Below are positions 14,974 through 23,846 of a stretch of 64,000 nt of DNA, piece after piece. The DNA comes from Chitinophaga sp. YR627. Its GTDB lineage: Bacteria; Bacteroidota; Bacteroidia; Chitinophagales; Chitinophagaceae. The stretch's first letter is position 1. Every line of letters begins with the position of its first letter. A model generated the notes under the pieces. That model had not been told where the DNA came from. It ran no database searches and saw nothing but the letters and a program-made list of their open reading frames with translations. Made by a program: the position numbers and the translations under genes. The DNA lies in contig NZ_FOUX01000003.1 in the NCBI RefSeq assembly GCF_900114995.1, positions 124,001-188,000 of the forward strand. The letters are read 5' to 3'.

Positions 14974-15540
14974 TTATCTGGCAACACTCAGAAATATCAA
15001 CAGGTAAATCCATAACCCGTCCACAAAATGCCAATACGTGGCGGCAACTTCTATTGGAACGGAACTGTATGAACGGACCCGGGTGCGAAATGCTTTGCCA
15101 AACATGATCAGCAGTGCAACAACACCACCCAGTACGTGTAACAGGTGTACACTTACGATAACGTAAATGAAAGATACAGAAGCGGGACCATTCAGTCTCA
15201 GACCACTATCATTCATTTGTTGGAAACCAACCCACTGGCACAAGGCAAAGGCAACACCCAATATCGCGGTCAGCGTGATCAGCTGTTTGTACCGCTGCAT
15301 GTTCCTGTTGCGGAACTGTTTCACTGCCATCTGGATAGTAGCACTGCTGGTCAGAATGATCGCAGTAGATATCCAGAAGATGATCGGCAGATTGAAAGTG
15401 AACCAGTTGGCCTGGGCACGCTTCACAACATAAGCACTCGTAAACCCGATGAACATCATGGTAATGCTACCCATTGCTATCCAAAGAGAATATTTATGCG
15501 GATGTATTTTATTGCGTTGTAAGCTCATTGCGTCCATCAC
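14974..15540 (-). CDS. Second, shorter cytochrome c oxidase subunit III-like protein
   Basis: A 188-residue heme-copper oxidase subunit III family protein with five predicted helices. It retains the C-terminal signature YWHFVDGLWIYLL and a VHLLHVLGG helix but lacks the long loop with QAWEWTHLHES seen in its neighbour (it has LCQWVGFQQMN instead). Two subunit III genes in tandem are common in this type of cluster in Bacteroidota. Translation may begin at the first ATG or four codons later (MSLQRNK). It lies 20 bp after ctaB, so is part of the same transcript. Confidence 0.87.
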   Translation of the reverse strand: MMDAMSLQRNKIHPHKYSLWIAMGSITMMFIGFTSAYVVKRAQANWFTFNLPIIFWISTAIILTSSATIQMAVKQFRNRNMQRYKQLITLTAILGVAFALCQWVGFQQMNDSGLRLNGPASVSFIYVIVSVHLLHVLGGVVALLIMFGKAFRTRVRSYSSVPIEVAATYWHFVDGLWIYLLIFLSVAR

Positions 15541-15560
15541 TCCTTGATTTCAAAATTGAA

Positions 15561-16463
15561 TTATCCGATCTTATCAAACAGTAGTGCAAACTGCATGATC
15601 ATCAGATAAATATACGAACCAAACATCAGCTTGCGTGCTGCAGGCACATCTGCTTTTCTATACAGATTGATTGCTCTGTAAAGAAAGAACAAGGTAACCA
15701 GCAGTACAATGATCGCAGAAGTAGGACCACTGATACGCAGGTAATATGGTAATAATCCTGCGGGGATCAGCAGTAACGTGTAAAGCACTGCCTGTAATGC
15801 GATCAGCTTGTTAGGTTCTCCTCCGGCGGGTAACAGTTTGAATCCTGCTCTTGCGTAGTCTTTATGCCCGATCCAGGCGATAGCCCAGAAGTGGGGAAAC
15901 TGCCACAGGAACTGAATTGCAAACAAAGCCCATCCACCCTCACCAATTGCGTCAGCACCACCAGCCCATCCAATGAGCAGCGGTAACGCTCCTGGCACTG
16001 CCCCCACCAGCACTGCCAGTGAGTTCCATTTTTTCCATGGTGTGTATACGAATCCGTATAATACCAGGGAGAGCAGACTCAGACCTGCACATAACAGGTT
16101 AAAGCCCAGTGCAAGGATAACCAGACCGGATATCCCTGTAACAGCAGCTAAGATAATAGCTTCTGTTTCAGACATCCGGCCTGATGGTAAAGGGCGTACA
16201 GCTGTACGCGCCATCAGTTTATCCGTTTCCTTTTCCAGTAATTGATTGATCGTGTTGGCTGCGCCAGACACCAGCAATCCACCGGCAAATAAAGTAAGAA
16301 CTTTTACGAGGTTGAACCCGATTCCCGGCACCAGCAGATATCCCACTACACTTGAAAACACTACCATGATGGTGAGATTAAACTTCATCAACTGAGAATA
16401 ATCCCTCACCTTACTGGCTACTGCGTACGATGTCGACAATTTTATCGAGTTTTCTCTTATCAT
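15561..16463 (-). CDS. ctaB: Protoheme IX farnesyltransferase (heme O synthase)
   Basis: CtaB/CyoE attaches a farnesyl group to heme B to make heme O, the precursor of heme A used by the oxidase next door. It is a UbiA-superfamily membrane enzyme with about nine helices. The first Asp-rich-type motif appears as NTINQLLEKETDKLMART followed by RPLPSG, and the second conserved loop is FLWQFPHFWAIAWIGHKDY. I start it at 16463 (MIRENSIKLS). The longer frame to 16505 adds 14 residues that nearly abut the ctaD stop codon and are not family-like. The product is then 300 residues, typical for CtaB. Confidence 0.93.
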   Translation of the reverse strand: MIRENSIKLSTSYAVASKVRDYSQLMKFNLTIMVVFSSVVGYLLVPGIGFNLVKVLTLFAGGLLVSGAANTINQLLEKETDKLMARTAVRPLPSGRMSETEAIILAAVTGISGLVILALGFNLLCAGLSLLSLVLYGFVYTPWKKWNSLAVLVGAVPGALPLLIGWAGGADAIGEGGWALFAIQFLWQFPHFWAIAWIGHKDYARAGFKLLPAGGEPNKLIALQAVLYTLLLIPAGLLPYYLRISGPTSAIIVLLVTLFFLYRAINLYRKADVPAARKLMFGSYIYLMIMQFALLFDKIG

Positions 16464-16517
16464 TTCTTCAGCCCATGCCCACGGGTCTCCCCGTAGCTTG
16501 CCCAAAAATTCAAACTA

Positions 16518-18353
16518 TTAATGATGTCCTTCTTTTTCTTCGTCTGGAGACAATGGTACAGTCTGTGGAACGAAATCTTTACCGTTCTTGCTGTAGTCAT
16601 ATGGCCAGCGATATACTTCAGGGATCTCACCAGGCCAGTTACCGTGACCAGGATTGATTGGAGTAGTCCACTCGAGTGTAGTAGAGTTCCATGGGTTGGT
16701 AGTAGTTACCTTTCTACCCTTGAAGATGCTGTAGAAGAAGTTGAATACGAACAGCAGCTGAGCAGCAAATACTGCGATTACCACGATACTGATGAAGTGG
16801 TTCAGATCAGCGAACTGTTTGAATGATTCCCAGCTGGTGTAATCGTAATATCTTCTTGGCATACCCGCGATACCTTCATAGTGCATTGGCCAGAAGATCA
16901 GGTAAGCACCGATCAAAGTAGCCCAGAAGTGAATGTAAGCGAGGGTATTGTTCAGATAACGACCAAACATTTTAGGGAACCAGTGGTATACACCGGCGAA
17001 CGTACCGAAGAACGCAGATACACCCATTACGATGTGGAAGTGCGCAATTACGAAGTATGTATCGTGCAGGTGAATATCGATAGAAGAGTTACCTAACCAG
17101 ATACCTGTCAGACCACCGGAGATGAATGTGCTCACGAAACCGATAGAGAACAGCATACCAGGCGTAAAGCGCAGGTTACCTCTCCAGATAGTCGTGATCC
17201 AGTTGAACACCTTGATGGCTGATGGAACCGCAATCAGCAATGTTAACAGTACGAAGAATGCACCCAGGAAAGGATTCAGACCAGTAACGAACATGTGGTG
17301 CGCCCATACCAGGAACGCCAGGATAACGATAGCAAACATAGAACCCACCATCGCGAGGTAACCGAAGATCGGCTTGCGGGAGTTAACCGCCAGGATTTCA
17401 GATACCATACCCATCGCAGGGAGGATGATGATATATACCTCAGGGTGACCGAGGAACCAGAACAAGTGTTGGTACAGGATAGCACTACCACCTTCGTTAG
17501 AGAGTGCTTTACCGGCAACGAACAGATCGCTCAGGTAGAAGCTGGTACCTGCGTGACGATCAAACAGCAGCAGGATGAAACCAGACAATAATACAGGGAA
17601 GGAAAGTACACCCAGTACGGCAGTGAAGAAGAAGCTCCAGATAGTCAGAGGCATCTTGGTCATGTTCATACCTTTGGTACGCATATTCAGGATAGTAGAG
17701 ATATAGTTCAGACCACCCAGCAGCTGTGAAACAACGAACAGCGCCATAGAAGCCAACCATAAGTCCATACCTACTTTAGAACCGATTGAAGCGTCACCCA
17801 GTGCACTCAGCGGAGGATAAGAAGTCCAGCCACCGGATGCAGGACCTGTCTGAACAAACAGGGAAGCCATCATTACGACACTCGCAAGGAAGAACGCCCA
17901 GTAACTCATACAGTTCATCAGGGGAGAAGCCATATCGCGGGCACCTACCTGCAAAGGAATCAGCAGGTTAGAGAAGGTACCGCTCAAACCGGCAGTTAAT
18001 ACGAAGAATACCAGGATGGTACCGTGCATCGTCACCAATGCATAATACGCTTCCGGGGTGATACGACCGCCTTTTGCCCAGTGACCCAGGATGCTTTCCA
18101 GCCAGGGGAAAGTAGCATCAGGGAAACCCAGCTGCAAACGGAACAGTACAGAGAAGAAAGCACCTATGATAGCCCAGATAATACCGGTGATCAGAAACTG
18201 CTTGGCAATAGTTTTGTGGTCAAGGCTGAAAACGTACTTCGAAATGAAGCCGCCTTCATGATGCTCATGGTCATCGTGCCCGTGGCCGTGGTCGTGCGCA
18301 TGCGCTGCGCCATGAATTACCTCCTGACTGTGCAATGTTGCTTCGTTACTCAT
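16518..18353 (-). CDS. ctaD: Cytochrome c oxidase subunit I
   Basis: Catalytic subunit of the aa3-type oxidase, which reduces O2 to water and pumps protons. It has 611 residues and about 12 membrane helices. The HPEVY motif (WFLGHPEVYIIILPAMG) includes a CuB histidine, the cross-linked tyrosine and the D-channel glutamate, placing it with type A1 oxidases. DTYFVIAHFHIVMG carries the axial histidines for hemes a and a3. The N-terminus is unusual: about 30 residues very rich in His and Asp (HAHDHGHGHDDHEHHEGG) before the first helix. It lies between ctaC and ctaB in a tight cluster. Confidence 0.96.
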   Translation of the reverse strand: MSNEATLHSQEVIHGAAHAHDHGHGHDDHEHHEGGFISKYVFSLDHKTIAKQFLITGIIWAIIGAFFSVLFRLQLGFPDATFPWLESILGHWAKGGRITPEAYYALVTMHGTILVFFVLTAGLSGTFSNLLIPLQVGARDMASPLMNCMSYWAFFLASVVMMASLFVQTGPASGGWTSYPPLSALGDASIGSKVGMDLWLASMALFVVSQLLGGLNYISTILNMRTKGMNMTKMPLTIWSFFFTAVLGVLSFPVLLSGFILLLFDRHAGTSFYLSDLFVAGKALSNEGGSAILYQHLFWFLGHPEVYIIILPAMGMVSEILAVNSRKPIFGYLAMVGSMFAIVILAFLVWAHHMFVTGLNPFLGAFFVLLTLLIAVPSAIKVFNWITTIWRGNLRFTPGMLFSIGFVSTFISGGLTGIWLGNSSIDIHLHDTYFVIAHFHIVMGVSAFFGTFAGVYHWFPKMFGRYLNNTLAYIHFWATLIGAYLIFWPMHYEGIAGMPRRYYDYTSWESFKQFADLNHFISIVVIAVFAAQLLFVFNFFYSIFKGRKVTTTNPWNSTTLEWTTPINPGHGNWPGEIPEVYRWPYDYSKNGKDFVPQTVPLSPDEEKEGHH

Positions 18354-18462
18354 AATCGGTTCTATTTATATAAAACTGTCATCGGGGAGTACCGCTACCA
18401 GTTTATCTTATAATTTTTAAAATTCCTGCGTCAATTAATTTAATCTCTTCTACAAGGCAAAA

Positions 18463-19518
18463 TTACTGTTTCACCTCGTTAGCCGCCACTACTTTCTGGG
18501 TAGAATCGATAGGGGTTGCTGCTGCCGGTACTTCCGGAGCTGCCGGAGCCGGATGAGCTACACCATACTGAGCTACCTGTTTAGCTGTCCATGCGTCGAA
18601 TTCTTCCTGTGTTTCCACAACGATATTCGCTTTCATGGAATAGTGACCGGAACCACACATCTGATCGCAGGAGATTTCATACACGAAATCAGGATTGCCT
18701 GTTTTTTCCTTCATCTCAGTTGTAGTATACTTAGGCGTAAACCACAGTGTAGTAGGGATACCTGGAACAGCATCCATTTTCAGACGGAAATGAGACAGAC
18801 CTACGTCATGGATCACGTCGCGGGAACCAATGATCAGTTTTACCGGTTTACCAACTACCAGGTGCATTTCTGTTGCCATGAAATCATCCTTGTTCAGCTG
18901 ATCATCCCAATCCTGACCTACAGGGTTGTTAGCGTCGTTGATATTCTTGAAGAACTTACGACCCAGCTGACCATCTTTACCCGGGTAACGGATCAGCCAG
19001 TTAAACTGTTTACCGGTGATCTCAACAACCGCAGCATCTTTCGGTGCATCGGAAGTGATACGGAACCAGTGTCTTAAACCGATAGCCACCAGGATAGTGA
19101 GCGCTATGGCAGGAATAACTGTCCATATCAACTCCAGTTTGTTGTTATGAGGGAAATAAAAGGCTTCCTGACCTTCTTTCTCCTGATATTTATAAGAGAA
19201 CCAGAACAACAGGATCTGGGTAATGATGAATACGATACCTGTGATCCACAACGTCCATTTGATCATGTTGTCGATACCCTCACCCTGTTCAGAAGCTGCT
19301 TCAAAGAAAATCTTTCCTTTCAGGGCATCGTTACAGTAGTAAACACCTATCAGGCCCAGTACCAGGAAGATGATCAACAGGAAACCGTTAACGCGGTTGG
19401 ATTGCTGACGCGCTTTCTTTTCTCCCTTCAATATGGACACATACTCGCTGGCCTTCGCAATCTGGAAGATGACTACGAATATGAGCACAACAACTAAGAC
19501 TGCTAAATATCCTGACAT
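18463..19518 (-). CDS. ctaC: Cytochrome c oxidase subunit II
   Basis: Subunit II carries the CuA centre that accepts electrons from cytochrome c. The CuA ligands are present in CDQMCGSGHYSMK (Cys, Glu-position Gln, Cys, His, Met) with the upstream His in GLSHFRLKM. Three hydrophobic segments are predicted: an extra one at the very N-terminus (residues 4-22), then about 45-62 and 88-110. There is no fused cytochrome c domain, so electrons probably arrive from the heme domains of ActA/ActE. The C-terminus is a Pro-Ala-rich tail. It is the first oxidase gene after actF. Confidence 0.95.
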   Translation of the reverse strand: MSGYLAVLVVVLIFVVIFQIAKASEYVSILKGEKKARQQSNRVNGFLLIIFLVLGLIGVYYCNDALKGKIFFEAASEQGEGIDNMIKWTLWITGIVFIITQILLFWFSYKYQEKEGQEAFYFPHNNKLELIWTVIPAIALTILVAIGLRHWFRITSDAPKDAAVVEITGKQFNWLIRYPGKDGQLGRKFFKNINDANNPVGQDWDDQLNKDDFMATEMHLVVGKPVKLIIGSRDVIHDVGLSHFRLKMDAVPGIPTTLWFTPKYTTTEMKEKTGNPDFVYEISCDQMCGSGHYSMKANIVVETQEEFDAWTAKQVAQYGVAHPAPAAPEVPAAATPIDSTQKVVAANEVKQ

Positions 19519-19608
19519 TGCTATTTGAAATAATTAAGTTATCTAATGCTTTTCGTTATTACCTATCACTTCCGGCTTTTACCGGAATCTCCGTTACTTG
19601 CTCGATGA

Positions 19609-20817
19609 TCAGGTATGGTGTATAATACTTTCTTTCAGATAAGGATGATTCTTTGGAACCAGTGCAGCTTTAGTCAGCTGGTTGGTAACAACGAAGATGA
19701 TCACACCTACAAAACCAGCACCGATACCAGCCTCATACCAAGGGAATACCAGGTGTTTGTATGTACCAGGACCTACCATCTGCCAGAAGTCTAACCAGTG
19801 ACCAAACAGGATCACGATAGAGATAAACACCATGGAAGAGTAGTTACGTTTTGTATCACGTTTCATCAGGTATAATAACGGAGTGATGAAGTTGATCAGC
19901 AGGTTCAGGAAGAAAATTGGTCTCCACTCACCCCAAACACGTGGTTTGAAGTAAACGATCTCCTCTGGCATATTCGCATACCAGATCAGCATGTACTGAG
20001 AGAACCACAGGTACGTCCAGAAGATACTGAAACCGAAAGCAAATTTACCCAGGTCATGCAGGTGCTCTTCATTAACCATTGGCAGGTAACCATTACGTTT
20101 CAGGTAAACCAGGAACAGAATGATCAGCGCAATACCAGATACCCAGCTGCTAACAAAAGTATACCAGCTATACATGGTAGAATACCAGTGTGCATCAATA
20201 CTCATTAACCATAACCATGGGGTAGTAGAACCTACAGTCAGGGAGTATACTACGATGAAACCACCGCACCATACTGTATTTCTCCAAACGATACGACGAC
20301 CGGAAGCTGCGGACAGATCCCAACCATCTTCTTCGATGGACATTTTACGTAATTTCATTACAAAGAAGATCCACGCGCCGATAGTAACTACCGCAAACGC
20401 AGTGAACATTCCTTTATTTAAGAAAGCTGCTTTCCAGCTTAATATTTCGTCATGTTTAACATGTTCAGCATTTACCCAGTGATAGATGTGTTCCTGACCG
20501 GTAAACACTATCAGCATAAGAATTACGAACAGGATCAGACCCAGTACAGGTACAGCCATGGAAATTGCTTCCGGTATACGACGGAATACAATTTGCCATC
20601 CACCATGTGCCAGGGTAGTTGCTCCGATGAAGAAGGCGCTGGCTAACGTTACCAGCAAAAAGAATGTACTGTTCTGGAGGAGGCCAGCCCAGAGACGTGT
20701 AGAGCCATGCTCGCCATGAAATGCAAAAATTCCGATCAACAAAGTCAGCAAGCCAATCCCCATTAACACGAAGCTGGTCCTTTTTACTCTTGCCGGTACT
20801 ACAAATTGGTCCTTCAT
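19609..20817 (-). CDS. actF: Alternative complex III subunit ActF (NrfD-like membrane protein)
   Basis: ActF is one of two large membrane subunits of alternative complex III, a quinol:electron-acceptor oxidoreductase that replaces the bc1 complex. The protein has 402 residues and about ten predicted helices. It resembles the NrfD/PsrC fold of ActC but is shorter. Recognition rests on position (between actE and ctaC) and on patterns such as FWTYLWFSQYMLIWYANMPEE and the C-terminal VTNQLTKAALVPKNHPYLKES. No cofactor is expected. Confidence 0.9.
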   Translation of the reverse strand: MKDQFVVPARVKRTSFVLMGIGLLTLLIGIFAFHGEHGSTRLWAGLLQNSTFFLLVTLASAFFIGATTLAHGGWQIVFRRIPEAISMAVPVLGLILFVILMLIVFTGQEHIYHWVNAEHVKHDEILSWKAAFLNKGMFTAFAVVTIGAWIFFVMKLRKMSIEEDGWDLSAASGRRIVWRNTVWCGGFIVVYSLTVGSTTPWLWLMSIDAHWYSTMYSWYTFVSSWVSGIALIILFLVYLKRNGYLPMVNEEHLHDLGKFAFGFSIFWTYLWFSQYMLIWYANMPEEIVYFKPRVWGEWRPIFFLNLLINFITPLLYLMKRDTKRNYSSMVFISIVILFGHWLDFWQMVGPGTYKHLVFPWYEAGIGAGFVGVIIFVVTNQLTKAALVPKNHPYLKESIIHHT

Positions 20818-20856
20818 TACTGTATATTAAAATACTTGATTGAATGCTAGTTTATC

Positions 20857-21519
20857 TTAGTGTTTCGCTGATGAATCAGCTGCCGCAGGTGCTGGTGCTG
20901 CTGGTGCAGCAGGAGCAGTCTGTGTCGCTTCATTAGCCACTGGTCCGGCATTAGCGCCGCCGTTCTGTACGCTGCGGATGTAAGCCGCTACTTTCCAGCG
21001 CTGTTCTCTGTCGAGCTGGCTGGCGTAACTACCCATCGCGTTATAACCAAAGGTCATTACGTGGAACAGGCGTCCTTCAGTATAGCTGGCCTTCGCACCA
21101 CTCGCCAGGTTAGCAGGAGCAGCTACGTATGGACCAGAACCACCATTGTACAGCGGACCGTTACCGTCCAGCTTGGAACCATGGCAGATAGCACAGTAGA
21201 TATTGAATAGACGTTTTCCTTCCTCCAGATCCGCTTTTGTAAGGATCAGCGGATTCTTTACTGCATTAGCCAAAGCGGTATCTGCCGCTTTCAGATGGTA
21301 AGGCAGCAATTCTCCTCTTTTTACGGTTCCATCTACTGGCTTCAGTGTAGAAAGACGCTCACTGTAGAACTCGTATGCACGGGATTCAACCATGTCCGGC
21401 ATGTAATGTTTGCCGGGTTTCCTGTTGTCTTTTCCGCATGCCGATAACATAGCTCCACTTACCACAGCAGCCGCGATCAATATGTTGGAAGTCCTTTTCA
21501 TCTGTTTATTATAATTCAA
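20857..21519 (-). CDS. actE: Alternative complex III subunit ActE (monoheme cytochrome c lipoprotein)
   Basis: ActE is the monoheme cytochrome c of alternative complex III and passes electrons toward the oxidase. A lipoprotein signal ends in AMLSACGKD, so the mature protein is membrane-anchored by lipid. One heme c site CAICHG lies at about residue 111, and a distal methionine in NAMGSYA is a good sixth ligand. The C-terminus is a 30-residue Ala/Pro tail of low complexity. Start may be the first ATG or the seventh codon (MKRTSN). Spacing to actD and actF is 39-60 bp. Confidence 0.92.
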   Translation of the reverse strand: MNYNKQMKRTSNILIAAAVVSGAMLSACGKDNRKPGKHYMPDMVESRAYEFYSERLSTLKPVDGTVKRGELLPYHLKAADTALANAVKNPLILTKADLEEGKRLFNIYCAICHGSKLDGNGPLYNGGSGPYVAAPANLASGAKASYTEGRLFHVMTFGYNAMGSYASQLDREQRWKVAAYIRSVQNGGANAGPVANEATQTAPAAPAAPAPAAADSSAKH

Positions 21520-21578
21520 GCTTATGTTCTGTGTGCTCCTCCCGGGGAATAAGTCCTCCGGAAAGTTTTAAATTCTGT

Positions 21579-22172
21579 TTATGCGTTTACAGCCTCAACT
21601 TTAGTTTCAAACAGGCGGTCCTCGCGGTCAAAACGACCGAACCACCAACCTGATTCTACACGCTGTTCATTCACATCTTCACCGCCTGCGCTTACCAGGA
21701 ATCTTTTCAGTTCCTCAGCATTCGTTTTAGCAGTTACCTCAATCACCATCACAAACTTATCGTCTGTCTGACGTGGATTGAAGATATGTTTCTTTACAAA
21801 AGGAGCCAGCTGACACAGGTAGCAGAATGTGAGCACCATACCTACTGCAGAGAACAATACCGTCAACTCGAAAGTGATCGGAATGAACGCCGGCAATGGG
21901 AAATGTGGCTTACCACCTATATTCATAGGCCAGTCAGAGTTAAATACCCAGCTCATGCAGGATAATGCCGTAGTAGTACCGGTGATACCGTATATGAAGC
22001 CGGCAGTGTGCAGGCTGGTTTCGCGCAGACCCATTGCATGGTCCAGACCATGCACCGGAAATGGTGTGTACACATCGTGTAACTTGTAACCCGCAGTTCT
22101 CACTTTTTTCACTGCCGGAAACAATACCGCCTCATCACTAAAACTTGCTACAACAAAATTTTTAACCGCCAT
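21579..22172 (-). CDS. actD: Alternative complex III subunit ActD (DUF3341)
   Basis: ActD is a small membrane subunit of alternative complex III without cofactors. This 197-residue protein has a soluble N-terminal part (residues 1-55, beginning VVASFSDEAVLFPAVKKVRTAGY), two helices at about 57-80 and 95-118, and a soluble C-terminal domain with FVMVIEVTA. The segment TPFPVHGLDHAMGL is a hallmark of DUF3341. It lies between actC and actE as usual. Confidence 0.93.
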   Translation of the reverse strand: MAVKNFVVASFSDEAVLFPAVKKVRTAGYKLHDVYTPFPVHGLDHAMGLRETSLHTAGFIYGITGTTTALSCMSWVFNSDWPMNIGGKPHFPLPAFIPITFELTVLFSAVGMVLTFCYLCQLAPFVKKHIFNPRQTDDKFVMVIEVTAKTNAEELKRFLVSAGGEDVNEQRVESGWWFGRFDREDRLFETKVEAVNA

Positions 22173-22242
22173 ATGTTTAAAAAATTCTTAGTCTAAAAAA
22201 CGAAATCCGATTCTTTACTGTCCGGGATACCCCGGTCATAGA

Positions 22243-23727
22243 TTAGTTATGATGAGCATGAGCTACTGCACCATGAGCATCGTGGTGATGATCATCATCA
22301 TGGTGTAAACCAGCTTCAAACTCTTCAGCAGACTGCTGCTCATACTGCTCCATGTCTTTCTTGAAGCTTTCTCCCGAAGTTTTCAGTACGCTCTTGATCT
22401 CAGCAACAGCGATAACCGGGAAGTACTTAGCGAACAGGAAGAAGCAGGTAAAGAACAGACCAAAAGTACCCATGTAGAAACCAACTTCCGGCCAGGATGG
22501 ACGATAGTAGCTCCAGCTGGATGGCAGGTAGTCACGATACAGGGAAGTACAGATGATCACGAAACGCTCGAACCACATACCAATGTTTACGATGATTGAC
22601 ATCACAAAGGTTACAGCTACGTTTCTTCTCATTTTGCTGAACCAGAACACCTGCGGAGAAATTACGTTACAGGTCATCATGATCCAGTAAGACCAACCCA
22701 GCGGACCCGCTGCACGGTACTTATAGAAAGTAGCGAATTCGTAAGGAACAGCTGCGTACCATGCCATGAATAACTCAGTCAGGTAAGCACAACCTACTAC
22801 GGAACCGGTCAGTACGATCACCTTGTTCATAGCCTCCATGTGGCCCAGGGTGATGTAGTCTTCCAGACCTAATATTTTACGTACGATGATCAGCAGGGTC
22901 TGTACCATTGCGAATCCGGAGAAGATCGCACCCGCCACGAAGTATGGAGGGAAGATGGTAGTATGCCAACCAGGAATTACAGAAGTTGCAAAGTCAAAAG
23001 ATACGATGGTGTGTACGGAAAGTACCAGTGGCGTAGAAAGACCTGCCAGTACCAGCGACAGTGCCTCGTGACGCTGCCAGTGTTTGGTAGAACCAGTCCA
23101 GCCGAAAGAAGCTACACCATATAATAACTTACGCAGTTTGGTTTTAGCCCTGTCACGCACAGTTGCGAAGTCAGGAAGCAAACCAGAATACCAGAACAGG
23201 AGAGATACTGTGAAGTAAGTAGAGATCGCAAACACGTCCCATAAGAGGGGAGAGTTGAAGTTCACCCACAGCGGACCACGTGTATTTGGATAAGGCAATA
23301 CGAAGAAGGCCATCCATACACGACCCATGTGGAAGATCGGGAACTGACCCGCACACATTACCGCGAAGATCGTCATCGCTTCTGCCGCACGGTTCACACC
23401 TGTACGCCAGCCTTGACGGAAGAGGAGGAGGATCGCAGAGATCAGTGTACCGGCGTGACCGATACCTACCCACCATACGAAGTTGGTAATGTCCCAACCC
23501 CAACCGATTGTTTTATTCAGGTTCCACACACCCGTACCGTAGTAAACTTCCCAGGTTACGGAGAAGGCACCAAATGCGAGCAGCATTAGGGAAATGAAAA
23601 AGCCTACATACCACAATTTACCAGGCTTGGCTTCAATCGGGCTGATGATATCTTCGGTTACCTGGTGGTAATCTTTCACCCCATCAACTAATGGTTCTCT
23701 TAGTGTGGATTCGTACTTTAAATGCAT
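22243..23727 (-). CDS. actC: Alternative complex III subunit ActC (NrfD/PsrC-like)
   Basis: ActC is the main quinol-interacting membrane subunit of alternative complex III. It has 494 residues with about ten helices. Characteristic segments are WDITNFVWWVGIGHAGTLIS (helix near residue 80), GRVWMAFFVLPYPNTRGPLW and FNSPLLWDVFAISTYF. The C-terminus has an acidic, His-rich tail (EAGLHHDDDHHHDAHGA). It is translated after actB with a 119-bp gap, the largest inside the act part. Confidence 0.95.
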   Translation of the reverse strand: MHLKYESTLREPLVDGVKDYHQVTEDIISPIEAKPGKLWYVGFFISLMLLAFGAFSVTWEVYYGTGVWNLNKTIGWGWDITNFVWWVGIGHAGTLISAILLLFRQGWRTGVNRAAEAMTIFAVMCAGQFPIFHMGRVWMAFFVLPYPNTRGPLWVNFNSPLLWDVFAISTYFTVSLLFWYSGLLPDFATVRDRAKTKLRKLLYGVASFGWTGSTKHWQRHEALSLVLAGLSTPLVLSVHTIVSFDFATSVIPGWHTTIFPPYFVAGAIFSGFAMVQTLLIIVRKILGLEDYITLGHMEAMNKVIVLTGSVVGCAYLTELFMAWYAAVPYEFATFYKYRAAGPLGWSYWIMMTCNVISPQVFWFSKMRRNVAVTFVMSIIVNIGMWFERFVIICTSLYRDYLPSSWSYYRPSWPEVGFYMGTFGLFFTCFFLFAKYFPVIAVAEIKSVLKTSGESFKKDMEQYEQQSAEEFEAGLHHDDDHHHDAHGAVAHAHHN

Positions 23728-23846
23728 AATTCTTTAAGCTTTTACCCCTAACCTGCACCTGGATGCAGAATAAGGAGCTTTAATTGTTCTAAACTTAAAA
23801 CTTTATCTCTCTGTTAATCTTTCAATCTAATCAGCTCAACCCTCGC